A stretch of DNA of 64,000 nucleotides from positions 248,001-312,000 of the forward strand of contig NZ_PVYW01000002.1 in assembly GCF_003001675.1 (NCBI RefSeq). The letters run 5' to 3'. The notes below the pieces were generated by a model, which had not been told where the DNA came from, did no database searches, and saw only the letters and a program-made list of their open reading frames with translations. How positions within the stretch are numbered: position 1 is the first letter of the stretch; every line of letters begins with the position of its first letter. Shown here in pieces: positions 1 through 8,884 of the stretch. The stretch comes from Cohnella sp. SGD-V74 (lineage in GTDB: Bacteria; Bacillota; Bacilli; Paenibacillales; Paenibacillaceae). The position numbers were made by a program, and so were the translations under genes.

Positions 1-359
1 TGAATCTCGGGCGCCCACAGGTTCGCGGAATACATCGTGTCGACCGGCGGGTACCAGACGACCCTCTTCTCCGCCTGCCTGAAGTCGAGCGTGCGGGATT
101 TCATCACCATGATGTCGGCGCCGTTGTGCGTGAACGTCATATAATAGTAGCCGTCTCTGTAGACGACGCTCGGATCGGGCGTATCCATATCCGCAAGCGT
201 ATTCTTGAGCGTGCCTCCGTGACCGGTATATCCGGCGGATACGGCTGAATCGGATCGGTTCATGCTTCCTCCCGTCTGCCAGACGATCGCGCCGACGACG
301 GCCAGTACCGCCGCGACAGCCGCGATCGTCAGCGCAATCGATTTGCTTCGCAATTTCAT
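1..359 (-). CDS. Glycoside hydrolase family 43 protein, N-terminal part
   Basis: The gene reads into the left window edge, so only about 119 N-terminal residues are visible. It starts at an ATG preceded by GGAGGAACGCCG. Residues 8-27 form one hydrophobic segment after basic residues, so the protein is secreted or membrane-anchored. It is followed by the GH43 entry motif around residues 59-73 (DTPDPSVVYRDGYYYMT), in which D62 would be the catalytic base, and later by NLWAPEI, also typical of the five-bladed GH43 propeller. The family cleaves arabinan, xylan or related side chains. The gene follows the two permeases of importer A with a 31-nt gap, so it probably acts outside the cell on the oligosaccharide that importer A takes up. 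The exact substrate cannot be read from this fragment. Confidence 0.85.
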   Translation of the reverse strand, partial: MKLRSKSIALTIAAVAAVLAVVGAIVWQTGGSMNRSDSAVSAGYTGHGGTLKNTLADMDTPDPSVVYRDGYYYMTFTHNGADIMVMKSRTLDFRQAEKRVVWYPPVDTMYSANLWAPEI

Positions 360-390
360 CGGCGTTCCTCCACTCGCATTCGAAGACGAT

Positions 391-1230
391 TTATTTGACC
401 GCGCTCTGCGTGATCGCTTTCACGAACGAACGCTGCCCGACGAGAAAGATGAGCAGCATCGGAATCGTAGCGATCGTCGTCATCGCCATCAGCTTGCCGT
501 AAGCCTGCACATAGCTGCCCTGCGCCATCATCGCGATGCCCCCGGTAATCGTGCGCATCTCGGGCGAGGTCGTGGCGTACAGCGGCCATACGAAATCGTT
601 GTAAATGCCCATGAACGTAAAAATCCCGAGCGTGACCATGATGGACACCGACGCCGGCATGAGGATTTTCCAATACACCTGCCACTTGTTCGCGCCGTCG
701 ATGCGGGCCGCTTCCTCGATTTCCTTCGGGAACGAAGAGAAAAACTGCAGCAGCAGGAACACCCCGAACGCTCCGGCCGTATAGGGCAGCACCAGCGCCG
801 GATACGTGTTGATCAGCCCGAAGGCGTTGAATTCCATGTACATCGGCAAAAAGGTAAGCACGCCCGGAATCATGAGCGAGGCGATGAACATCGACAGCAG
901 CGTTCGGCGCAGCGGAAGATCCCTCAGACGGGCAAGCGCGTACGCCGCCAAGGAGTCGATGAACAGCACGATCGCGGTGCCGACAGCTCCGACCGACAGC
1001 GAGTTCGTAATCCAGCGCATGATCGGCACGTTCATGAGCTCGCCTTTAATGCCGTCGATATAATTGTCGAGAATCGGTTTCTTCGGAATGAAGTTCATCT
1101 TGCCCGACAGCGCCTCGAAATCGTTCTTCAAGGAAGTCGACAGCATCCAGACGAGCGGCAGGACGAACACGACGGCGACCGCCGCGGCGATCGCGATCAG
1201 GACGAGCGTTCTCAGCTTTCTCGAACTCAT
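391..1230 (-). CDS. Carbohydrate ABC transporter permease, MalG type (importer A)
   Basis: The 279-residue integral membrane protein has six predicted hydrophobic segments, the first at about residues 12-33. The cytoplasmic EAA loop is visible near residues 172-195 (EEAARIDGANKW), where the ATPase subunit docks. Ending in QSAVK is usual for the CUT1 MalG group. The gene lies 3 nt after the stop of the MalF-type permease and is preceded by a GGAGGAGTAACCT-like site. It should form the membrane channel together with its neighbour and the binding protein encoded at 2223-3521. No ATPase gene is in the window, so a shared MsmX-like ATPase is inferred. Confidence 0.93.
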   Translation of the reverse strand: MSSRKLRTLVLIAIAAAVAVVFVLPLVWMLSTSLKNDFEALSGKMNFIPKKPILDNYIDGIKGELMNVPIMRWITNSLSVGAVGTAIVLFIDSLAAYALARLRDLPLRRTLLSMFIASLMIPGVLTFLPMYMEFNAFGLINTYPALVLPYTAGAFGVFLLLQFFSSFPKEIEEAARIDGANKWQVYWKILMPASVSIMVTLGIFTFMGIYNDFVWPLYATTSPEMRTITGGIAMMAQGSYVQAYGKLMAMTTIATIPMLLIFLVGQRSFVKAITQSAVK

Positions 1231-1233
1231 AGG

Positions 1234-2127
1234 TTACTCCTCCTTCCTGCCGTAGGTCAAGCGATACTGCACGACCGACACGATCATGATCATGACGGCC
1301 ATCAGAATCGCCATCGCCGAAGCGGCACCGATTTCCTTGCGGATGAACGCTTGGTCCAGCACATTCATCAGCAGCACCTTGGACGTATCCCCCGGCCCGC
1401 CCCGCGTGAGCAGGAACGGCTGGGCATAGATGTTGAAGGACGCAATCGTCGACGTGATCATTACGAACAGCATGACCGGACGGATCGAAGGCAGCGTAAC
1501 GCTCGCGAACTTGCGCCAGGAGCCCGCGCCGTCGATCGAGGCGGCCTCGTAGTAATCCTCGGGAACCTGGTTCAGCGCGTTGATGAAAATAATCATGTTA
1601 AACCCGATTGTCCACCACAGCGTCGTCGACACGAGCGCCACCCAGACCCACGGTTCGCTCGTCAGCCACGGAATCGGATCGATGCCGAGCTTGCCGAGCA
1701 TGCTGTTGATCAGCCCCGCGTTCGTGTCGTACATCATCAGCCAGATGACGGCCATGACCGAAGCCGAGACGGCGTAAGGTATGAAATAGACGGTGCGGAA
1801 CCAACTGCGGATTTTGCGCGGCAAGGCGTTAACGAGCAAAGCCAGAGCCAGGCCGATGGCGATCAGCAGCGGCACGGAATACAGGACGAACTGCACCGTC
1901 GCCCATAATCCGCGGACGAACAAGCTGTTCAAGTACGTGCCCGGAGAGAAAATCTCCGCGTAATGGGCAAAGCCTACGAACGGATGGGAGTCGGACAACA
2001 GCTCGAATTCGTGAAGGCTGATGTAGAATCCGTAACCGATCGGAAATAGCAAAAAAGCGGCGAAGCTGATCAAATACGGCAGAACGAACAGAGACGAGGT
2101 CAAGCGGGACTGCCACCCGGTATTCAT
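1234..2127 (-). CDS. Sugar ABC transporter permease, MalF type (importer A)
   Basis: The 297-residue protein has the usual six membrane spans and the EAA motif near residues 195-215 (YEAASIDGAGSW). The start was placed at the ATG at 2127 because GGAGGAGTCCGCG stands directly before it. An upstream in-frame ATG at 2151 would lie before this ribosome site. The gene forms an operon with the MalG-type permease downstream and the solute-binding lipoprotein upstream; a hairpin sits between the binding protein and this gene. Its role is oligosaccharide import; the sugar is not determined by the sequence. Confidence 0.92.
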   Translation of the reverse strand: MNTGWQSRLTSSLFVLPYLISFAAFLLFPIGYGFYISLHEFELLSDSHPFVGFAHYAEIFSPGTYLNSLFVRGLWATVQFVLYSVPLLIAIGLALALLVNALPRKIRSWFRTVYFIPYAVSASVMAVIWLMMYDTNAGLINSMLGKLGIDPIPWLTSEPWVWVALVSTTLWWTIGFNMIIFINALNQVPEDYYEAASIDGAGSWRKFASVTLPSIRPVMLFVMITSTIASFNIYAQPFLLTRGGPGDTSKVLLMNVLDQAFIRKEIGAASAMAILMAVMIMIVSVVQYRLTYGRKEE

Positions 2128-2156
2128 CGCGGACTCCTCCTTCGGCTTCATGGGCG

Positions 2157-2192
2157 AAGAAGACGGGGCATCCTTGCGGATGCCCGTCTTCC
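2157..2192 (-). terminator. Intercistronic hairpin between binding protein and permease genes
   Basis: GAAGACGGG-type and matching CCCGTCTTC arms enclose a CGCAAG-like loop, giving a stem of about 14 pairs with one bulge. Only a short T-rich tail follows on the minus strand. It probably acts as a partial terminator or 3' stabiliser so that more binding protein than permease is made. Confidence 0.55.
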
Positions 2193-2222
2193 TCCGGCTA
2201 ACGGATCGTTTGCGTCTCCCGC

Positions 2223-3521
2223 TTATTTGCCCATGGCCTGACGGGATTTGGCGACCGCTTCGTCAAGCGCTTTCTGCGGATCTTTCTTCCCGAGCAGCGC
2301 GTTGTTGATTTCGCCCCATACCGGCTCGATAATCGTTCCCCAGTTCAGCACGTTGGGCGCGAACTGGACGTACGAGAAGCTGTCGGCTACCGAGCTTTGC
2401 GGCAGCGCCTTGAATTCCGCGCTGTCCAGCATCGGTTTGGAGGCCAGCGCCTGGCCGGACTCGGCCCAGGCAAGCGAGTTGCCCGCGACGTACTTCAGGA
2501 AATCGCCGATTCCGGCAAGCACGCCCGCATCCGTCGTGTTCTTCGGAATGACGAAGCTGTGAGAGCCTGCGTACACGGCTTGCTTGGCTTTGCCGATCTG
2601 CGGCACCGGAGCGATGCCGTAGTTCAGGCCGGCTTCGTCGAATTGCGACTTCATCCACGGGCCGTTGAACTGGATCGCGTTCTTGCCTTGCAAGAACAGC
2701 GTATTCTCGCCGTCCTGCTGCACGTTGGCCGGAGAGATGCCTTGATCGATCAGGCCGCGCAGCCAGGCGATCATCTCCACCGCTTCCGGGGAGTTGTACG
2801 CGACGTCCGTGCCGTTCCACAGCTCGCCGCCGTTCTGCCAGACGAGCGTCGGGAAGATGAACTGCTGCGGCCACAGCGTCGGCACGACGTAGCCGTATTG
2901 GCCCTTGCCCTTGTCCGTCAGCTTGTTCACCGCGTCTTCGAATTCGGCGCGGTTCGTCGGAGGACCGGAGATGCCCGCTGCTTCGAACAGATCCTTGTTG
3001 TAGTACATGACGAGCGGATGGATATCGAGCGGAATGCCGTACCACTTATCCTCGATGGTGGAATATTGGACAGGCGCCTCGACGTAGTCGGCCTTGACGA
3101 TGCCGGACTGTCCGGCGATATCGTCCAGCGGCTGCAGTTGGCCTTTGCTCGCGTAAGTCGGAATTTGATCGACGTGCATAATCGCCAGATCCGGGCTGTC
3201 CTTGCCGGCGCTCAGCGCCACGTCGAGCTGCTTGTAATACTCGCCGTTCGGCTGGATGACGAAATTGATTTTGTAGCTGTCCTGCGATGCGTTGTACTTC
3301 TCCACGATATCCTTCATGAACGCTCCGTCCGCCCCGGAGAACGGCGTCCAGAACAGGAACTCCGTCTTCTTGCCCCCGGCTGCGGCGGAGCTTCCGCCTT
3401 GGCTGCCGCTCGGAGCGGCGTTTCCTCCCCCGTTGTCGTTGCCTCCGCACGCGGTCAGCACGAGAGCCGCGGTCGTCAGCGTCAGGAACGTGCGAGTCAA
3501 GCTGGACGATACTTTAAACAT
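2223..3521 (-). CDS. Extracellular solute-binding lipoprotein, family 1 (importer A)
   Basis: The 432-residue protein begins with a lipoprotein signal peptide; the lipobox is LTACGG, with the lipidated cysteine at about residue 25, followed by a Gly/Ser/Asn-rich linker. The mature part has the fold signature of the CUT1 binding proteins: FWTPFSG near residue 58, the central NKDLFEAAGI segment and NGPWMKSQF. It should capture an oligosaccharide outside the membrane and hand it to the permeases encoded downstream. Length is normal for the family. A cre-like site lies 51-64 bp upstream of the start, so carbon catabolite control is likely. Confidence 0.92.
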   Translation of the reverse strand: MFKVSSSLTRTFLTLTTAALVLTACGGNDNGGGNAAPSGSQGGSSAAAGGKKTEFLFWTPFSGADGAFMKDIVEKYNASQDSYKINFVIQPNGEYYKQLDVALSAGKDSPDLAIMHVDQIPTYASKGQLQPLDDIAGQSGIVKADYVEAPVQYSTIEDKWYGIPLDIHPLVMYYNKDLFEAAGISGPPTNRAEFEDAVNKLTDKGKGQYGYVVPTLWPQQFIFPTLVWQNGGELWNGTDVAYNSPEAVEMIAWLRGLIDQGISPANVQQDGENTLFLQGKNAIQFNGPWMKSQFDEAGLNYGIAPVPQIGKAKQAVYAGSHSFVIPKNTTDAGVLAGIGDFLKYVAGNSLAWAESGQALASKPMLDSAEFKALPQSSVADSFSYVQFAPNVLNWGTIIEPVWGEINNALLGKKDPQKALDEAVAKSRQAMGK

Positions 3522-3571
3522 ATTGTTTTATCCCCCTTGATCGGTAGTGTGAAGCGTTTGGCCTGGAACCA

Positions 3572-3585
3572 TCTTAGCGCTTTCC
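3572..3585 (-). promoter_or_regulatory. cre-like site upstream of importer A
   Basis: Read on the minus strand the site is GGAAAGCGCTAAGA, which matches the CcpA consensus TGWAANCGNTNWCA at all but two specified positions and contains the AAAGCGCT core. It stands just upstream of the binding-protein gene. The assignment is by pattern only. Confidence 0.4.
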
Positions 3586-3700
3586 GATCGGATAAAAATA
3601 CGCACTTCGTTTAGGGGATGTGGACATTTCTTTAGATCCTAGTAGAGCCCCCCGAAGTAAAGTGACCAAGATGTTGAAGAATCCAGGCTGACTCAGTCTT

Positions 3701-5018
3701 GCTGAGTCGGGTTGGAGTATCGAATGGGCCGGTAGAGTCGCTGCAGCCGCGCTGTGTCGGGTTGGAGCATCGAATGGGGCGTCAGAGTAGCTGCAACCGC
3801 GCTGAGTCGGGTTGGAGCGGCGAAAGGGCCGGTAGAGTCGCTGCAACCGCGCTGTGTCGGGTTGGAGCGGCGAATGGGCTGGTAGAGTAGCTGCAACCGC
3901 GCTGTGTCGGGTTGGAGTATCGAATGGGGCGTCAGAGTCGCTGCAACCGCGCTGTGTCGGGTTGGAGTATCGAATGGGCCGGTAGAGTCGCTGCAACCGT
4001 GCTGAGTCGGGTTGGAGCAGCGAATGGAACGTCTGAGTCGCTGCAACCGCGCTGTGTCGGGTTGGAGCAGCAAATGAGCTGGTAGAGTAGCTGCAACCGC
4101 GCTGTGTCGGGTTGGAGTATCGAATGGGGCGTCAGAGTCGCTGCAACCGCGCTGTGTCGGGTTGGAGCATCGAAGGGGACGTCAGAGTAGCTGCAACCGC
4201 GCTATGTCGGGTTGGAGCAGCGAATGGGCCGGTAGAGTCGCTGCAACCGCGCTGTGTCGGGTTGGAGTATCGAATGGGGCGTCAGAGTAGCTGCAACCGC
4301 GCTGAGTCGGGTTGGAGCGGCGAAGGGGACGTCAGAGTAGCTGCAACCGCGCTGTGTCGGGTTGGAGCAGCGAATGAGCTGGTAGAAGTAGCTGCAACCA
4401 CGCTGTGTCGGGTTGGAGCAGCGAATGGAACGTCAGAGTCGCTGCAACCGCGCTGAGTCGGGTTGGAGCGGCGAATGAGCTGGTAGAGTAGCTGCAACCG
4501 CGCTGTGTCGGGTTGGAGCGGCGAAAGGGCCGGTAGAGTCGCTGCAACCGCGCTGTGTCGGGTTGGAGCATCGAATGGGGCGTCAGAGTAGCTGCAACCG
4601 CGCTGAGTCGGGTTGGAGCAGCGAATGAGCTGGTAGAGTAGCTGCAACCACGCTGTGTCGGGTTGGAGCAGCGAAAGGGCCGGTAGAGTCGCTGCAACCG
4701 CGCTGTGTCGGGTTGGAGCAGCGAATGGAACGTCAGAGTAGCTGCAACCGCGCTGTGTCGGGTTGGAGTATCGAAGGGGACGTCAGAGTCGCTGCAACCG
4801 CGCTGTGTCGGGTTGGAGCGGCGAATGGGACGTCTGAGTCGCTGCAACCGCGCTGTGTCGGGTTGGAGTATCGAATGGGGCGTCAGAGTCGCTGCAACCG
4901 CGCTGTGTCGGGTTGGAGCAGCGAATGAGCTGGTAGAGTAGCTGCAACCACGCTGTGTCGGGTTGGAGCAGCGAATGGAACGTCTGAGTCGCTGCAACCG
5001 CGCTGTGTCGGGTTGGAG
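3701..5018. repeat. Minisatellite array 1: about 26 tandem 50-bp units
   Basis: The anchor GTTGGAG recurs at 3711 and then every 50 bp up to 4361 (14 anchors). A single inserted A shifts the phase to 4412, after which it continues every 50 bp to 5012 (13 anchors), 27 anchors in all. Units differ at a few fixed sites with a small set of alleles (TAT, CAT, CGG or CAG after the anchor; GGCGTCAG or CCGGTAG-type cores; A or C before GCTGC), and the alleles are reshuffled from unit to unit. Across each unit border GCTGCAACC and GGTTGGAGC can pair (8 of 9) around an 11-nt loop. The period is not a multiple of three, so the open frames in it rotate and are not credible proteins. The 180 bp to the left (3522-3700) hold the promoter region of importer A. 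Confidence 0.95.
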
Positions 5019-5072
5019 AGTAAGATTGCATCGGCTTCGAGCGCAATTGCATTTTACTTCTGGAATGCTCTA

Positions 5073-5239
5073 CTAGGGCGTGTGCGCAAACCCACTCAGA
5101 GGCATCTATCACCGCCTTTTCGCCCCCCTGCTTCGTCACTTTTGCTTGACGTACCCCGGTACGCCTTCACAAAAGTTCCTTGCACGGAACGAAAATTCGA
5201 AAAAATTTCCCATCCTCGGAGGTTGCATACACGCCCTAG
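5073..5239. mobile_element. Foldback MITE-like element, 167 bp, no coding capacity
   Basis: The element starts with CTAGGGCGTGTGCGCAAACC and ends with the near-complement of that sequence (GGTTGCATACACGCCCTAG), giving terminal inverted repeats of about 20 bp. The middle is also self-complementary: ACTTTTG with CAAAAGT and GACGTACC with GGTACGCC. The whole piece can therefore fold into one long imperfect hairpin, the usual architecture of a miniature inverted-repeat element. It lies between array 1 and the orphan binding-protein gene. No transposase is present. A clear target-site duplication was not found. Confidence 0.6.
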
Positions 5240-5379
5240 CCGGAAGAGACAGAGCCTCTCTCTTAATATTCCGGTAGAAAACGTTAAGAAGAACTTAAGG
5301 AAATAGAGAGAAGTTGTTTAACTTTGCCAATTACACTGCGAAGGAGACGAAATCATGAAGGAATGAGGGTTTGGAGCCG

Positions 5380-6765
5380 ATGAGCAAGAAAATGGCGATC
5401 GCGCTGGGCCTGACCGCTGCGCTGCTGGCCGGATGCAGCGCCGGTCCTCAAGCGGAACCGCAGGGGAAAACGACGTTAAAGGTGATGTATTATTCCGAGG
5501 ACAGCTTCTATTATCAGTACGGTATGCTCTTCTCCGCGCTGTATCCGGACGTTGAGCTCGAGATCGTATCCGCGAACCTCGTTAAGCCGGAGGAAGGGGA
5601 AACGATCAACGACGCGACGGCCAAGTTCATCCGGGAGCGGAAGCCGGACGTGCTGATGCTGAGCGCAAGCCAGTACAAGCAATGGGCGAGCGAAGGAAAG
5701 CTGCTCGATCTCGAGGCGAGAGCCGCGCAGGACAAATTCGATCTGGCCGGCATCGTGCCCGGCATCCTGGAATACATACGAGGGTTAAGCGACGGTAAGC
5801 TGTATGGAATGGCCCCCTCCTTCTACAGCAGAGCCGTGTACTACAACAAGGACTTGTTCGAGAAATACGGAGTTCCTCTGCCCGAAGACCGCATGAGCTG
5901 GGAAAGCCTCCTGCAGCTCGCGTCCCGGTTTCCGGCCGACGGAGAACCGAACGAACGCGTCTACGGCTTAAAACCCGACTATACGAGCGATTTGAACAAC
6001 CTCTCCAGACAAATCGGCGGATCGCTCGGGCTGAGTTATTTTAACGTGTCCGGCATGCGGATGACGGCCAATTCGGATTCGTGGATCAAAGCCGTGGAGA
6101 CGGCCGACAAAGCGATCAAAGGCGGCTACTTATACTTAGGCGAGGACCAGACCAACCAGATGTACACGTCGTACGAGGAGTACCTGCTGCAGGATCCTTT
6201 TATCGGCGGGAGGACGGCCATGACGATCGACGGCAGCTATCTGACCGCCCAGATCAAGGAAGCGCAAGAAGTGCTTAAAGATAAAGCGTTGAAAAATTGG
6301 GACGTCGTCACGATGCCCGTCGATCCGAAAAACCCGAACGTCACCGATACGGTTTCGGTCGATCAGATTTTGGCGATCGACGCCCAGTCTCCGAACGTCG
6401 ACGCGGCATGGAAATTTCTTCAGTACGTCAACGGAGACGAGTTCGCCCGCGTCAAATCCAAGGCGAATTCGGGAAGCTTCCCGGTCAGGACGAAATACAT
6501 CAACGACGACGGGCATAACCTGCAAGCCTTCTACGCCTTGACGCCCACGGAAGAAACGGTCTTCAAGGATTACGACAAGATGCCCAACGAGGCGTTCACG
6601 GAAATCATGAATACGATCGCAGCGGAATTGTCCGAAGCCGGGAAAGGGCAGCAGACCGTCGCCGAAGCGATGAACCGCATTCAGGACAAGGGACAGCTTA
6701 TTCTTGACGGTAAGGGAAAAGGGGCTGAAGAAGCGGCGAATGGGGCCGGAAGCTCCGCGAAGTAG
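5380..6765 (+). CDS. Orphan extracellular solute-binding lipoprotein
   Basis: The 461-residue protein starts MSKKMAIALGL and has a lipobox LLAGCS, with the cysteine at about residue 19. Binding-protein motifs follow: VYYNKDLFEKYGVPLP, a disordered linker-free body, and a C-terminal stretch AMTIDGSYL and AAWKFLQYVNGDEFARV typical of family 1 binding proteins. No permease gene is adjacent on its strand, so its partner must be elsewhere or it may serve as a receptor. The ATG at 5380 was chosen because GAGGG lies 10 nt upstream; a TTG at 5371 is possible. A very good AAGGAG site further upstream serves only a three-codon frame (ATG at 5355). Repeat array 1 and a MITE lie before the gene and repeat array 2 begins a few bases after its stop codon. 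Confidence 0.85.
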   Translation: MSKKMAIALGLTAALLAGCSAGPQAEPQGKTTLKVMYYSEDSFYYQYGMLFSALYPDVELEIVSANLVKPEEGETINDATAKFIRERKPDVLMLSASQYKQWASEGKLLDLEARAAQDKFDLAGIVPGILEYIRGLSDGKLYGMAPSFYSRAVYYNKDLFEKYGVPLPEDRMSWESLLQLASRFPADGEPNERVYGLKPDYTSDLNNLSRQIGGSLGLSYFNVSGMRMTANSDSWIKAVETADKAIKGGYLYLGEDQTNQMYTSYEEYLLQDPFIGGRTAMTIDGSYLTAQIKEAQEVLKDKALKNWDVVTMPVDPKNPNVTDTVSVDQILAIDAQSPNVDAAWKFLQYVNGDEFARVKSKANSGSFPVRTKYINDDGHNLQAFYALTPTEETVFKDYDKMPNEAFTEIMNTIAAELSEAGKGQQTVAEAMNRIQDKGQLILDGKGKGAEEAANGAGSSAK

Positions 6766-6770
6766 CGAGC

Positions 6771-7820
6771 GTCGAGGGACATTTTGGGCCTTGGCCTCGC
6801 GGCCACGTTTCCGTCGAGGCACTTTTTTGGCCCTGACCACGCAGCCACGTTCCCGCCAAGGCACTTTTGTGGCCTTGACCCACGCGGCCCCATTCCGTCG
6901 AGGCACTTTTTTAGCCTTGACCCATACGCCCCCGTTTCCGCCAAGGCACTTTTGTGGCCTTGACCCATACGCCCCACGTTCCCGCCAAGGCACTTTTGTG
7001 GCCTTGACCCACGCGGCCCCATTCCGTCGAGGCACTTTTTTGGCCCTGACCCCACGCCCCCGTTTCCGCCGAGGCACTTTTGTGGCCTTGGCCTCGCAGT
7101 CACGTTTCCGTCGAGGCACTTTTTTGGCCTTGACCCACGCGGCCCCATTCCGTCGAGGCACTTTTTTGGCCTTGGCCTCGCAGCCACGTTTCCGTCGAGG
7201 CACTTTTTTGGCCTTGGCCTAGCAGCCACGTTTCCGTCGAGGCACTTTTTTGGCCTTGGCCTCGCGGCCCCATTCCGTCGAGGCACTTTTTTGGCCTTGA
7301 CCCACACGCCCCCGTTTCCGCCAAGGCACTTTTGTGGCCTTGACCCACGCGGCCCCATTCCGTCGAGGCACTTTTTTGGCCCTGACCACGCAGCGCCGCT
7401 CTCGCCAAGGCACTTTTTTGGCCTCGACCCCGCGCCCCCGTTTCCATCGAGGCACTTTTTTGGCCCTGACCACGCGCCCCCGTTTCCGCCAAGGCACTTT
7501 TGTGGCCTCGACCCCGCGCCCCCGTTTCCATCGAGGCACTTTTTTAGCCTTGACCCATACGCCCCCGTTTCCGCCAAGGCACTTTTGTGGCCTTGACCCA
7601 CACGCCCCACGTTCCCGCCAAGGCACTTTTGTGGCCCTGACCACGCGGCCCCGTTTCCGTCGAGGCACTTTTTTGGCCCTGACCACGCGGCCCCATTCCG
7701 TCGAGGCACTTTTTTGGCCTTGACCCACACGCCCCCGTTTCCGTCGAGGCACTTTTGTGGCCTTGACCTCGCCGCGCCGCTCTCGCCAAGTCACATTCCC
7801 GGCCCTGACCACGCGGCCCC
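6771..7820. repeat. Minisatellite array 2: about 25 tandem 42-bp units
   Basis: The anchor GGCACTTTT recurs 23 times from 6818 to 7748 at spacings of 40-45 bp, mostly 42, with a degenerate copy at each end (6771 and about 7785). Two linked variants dominate: TCGAGGCACTTTTTTGG and CCAAGGCACTTTTGTGG, with only a few mixed units. The linkers between anchors also come in a few types (ACCCACGCGGCCCCATTC, ACCCATACGCCCCCGTTT). The first copy starts five bases after the stop codon of the upstream gene and the last ends about 60 bp before the convergent AraC gene. The open frames running through it are repeat artefacts. Confidence 0.95.
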
Positions 7821-7877
7821 GCGGCCCCTGGACCCGGCCGGCTCCTCCGCCTTCTCGCCGGAGCCCATGCCCGGCTT

Positions 7878-8765
7878 CTATCTGCGGCCCAAACGGTAAG
7901 CGCCGGGAGAGACGCGCATCGCCTGCTTGAAGGCTTTGGAGAGGTGATGCTTGTCGGCGAAGCCGCAATACGCCGCGACTTTCTCCAACGGGTAAGCCGT
8001 CGTCTCCAGCAGCTCCGCGGCATAGCGCAAGCGCAGCTGCATCAGATAGCGGTGGGGCGGCATGCCATAGCGCTCGCGGAACAAGCAGCGAAACCGCGAG
8101 GGGGACAGATGCGCCCGGCGCGCCAGCTCCTCCACGGACAGCGGTTCGGTCAAACGGTAGGACAAGTAAGGAGTCACCCAATCGGGAGAGAAGGGCCCCC
8201 TTCTCTCCGCTTCCTGCCGGGGCCGGTAATGATCGCGGATCAGTTGCCGCACCAATTCCATCGCGAGCTGCTGGGCTTCCAGGCGGGTTAACCCGTCCGC
8301 CGGCTCCAGCCAGCGTTCAATCGCTCCGACGAGAAGCTCCCGGAAGCGTTCGGGATGGCGCGGCGACAGCTTCACGGGAACCCGGACTCCGGGCATTCCG
8401 TCGAGCCGCGGCTGCATCAGCCTCCCGTACGGAGCGAGATCGATCTGCCCCGGCAAAGTGGCGAAGCTTTCCGTCCTTAACGGATGATAGAAAATATCGA
8501 AATGAGCGTATGGCGTCGTCGTTCTCGTAATCCCAGCCAGCGTATGCACGGTGCCGGGCTGCAGCAGACAGAAATCCCCCGCTCCCAGCAGCAGCTCTTC
8601 TCCCTCGACGGCAACCTCGAGCGTTCCCTCTTCCACATAGACGAGCAAATAATCCAGCAAATTTCGCTTCGCCGCGTACTTCCACGGCTGCCGGACGGGC
8701 AGGTCGCAATGGCGCAAGTAGGGAACAACGAGCTGGGCGGTCATCCATTCTTCGAGCGTATGCAT
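7878..8765 (-). CDS. AraC-family transcriptional regulator with N-terminal cupin domain
   Basis: The 295-residue protein has an N-terminal cupin-like sensor (YVEEGTLEVAVEGEELLLGAGDFCLLQPGTVHTL, about residues 40-75, the typical sugar-binding barrel of AraC) and a C-terminal double helix-turn-helix of about 100 residues (LSVEELARRAHLSPSRFRCLFRE and LEKVAAYCGFADKHHLSKAFK). A ribosome site GAGGGATC precedes the start. It is transcribed away from the phytanoyl-CoA dioxygenase gene with about 120 bp between the two starts, so it most likely controls that gene. No phosphoacceptor domain is present. Confidence 0.9.
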   Translation of the reverse strand: MHTLEEWMTAQLVVPYLRHCDLPVRQPWKYAAKRNLLDYLLVYVEEGTLEVAVEGEELLLGAGDFCLLQPGTVHTLAGITRTTTPYAHFDIFYHPLRTESFATLPGQIDLAPYGRLMQPRLDGMPGVRVPVKLSPRHPERFRELLVGAIERWLEPADGLTRLEAQQLAMELVRQLIRDHYRPRQEAERRGPFSPDWVTPYLSYRLTEPLSVEELARRAHLSPSRFRCLFRERYGMPPHRYLMQLRLRYAAELLETTAYPLEKVAAYCGFADKHHLSKAFKQAMRVSPGAYRLGRR

Positions 8766-8884
8766 CTCCGATCCCTCTCTCCAACCGGCGAATCCCGATC
8801 ATATTGGACAACGCAATCAGACAGCCGGGATAACGACTTCCGCGCCTCCGACCGCTATTCTAGAAACAAAAGGAGGCCATGAAC

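Noticed and set aside
262..1908. A 548-codon plus-strand frame opposite the importer A permeases.
   Set aside because: Arg/His/Asp repeats of a shadow frame; the opposite strand holds permeases with clear spans and EAA loops.
3574..5139. Several open frames with repeats in array 1.
   Set aside because: The 50-bp period is not a multiple of three, so every unit shifts the frame; the repeated peptides are frame artefacts.
3701..7820. A CRISPR array was considered for the two minisatellites.
   Set aside because: Units are tandem and continuous with no unique spacers, and no cas gene is present.
6698..8181. Lys/Gly/Arg- or Pro/Phe-rich open frames in array 2.
   Set aside because: They are translated repeat units with periods of 42-44 bp that change frame; no start or ribosome site is convincing.
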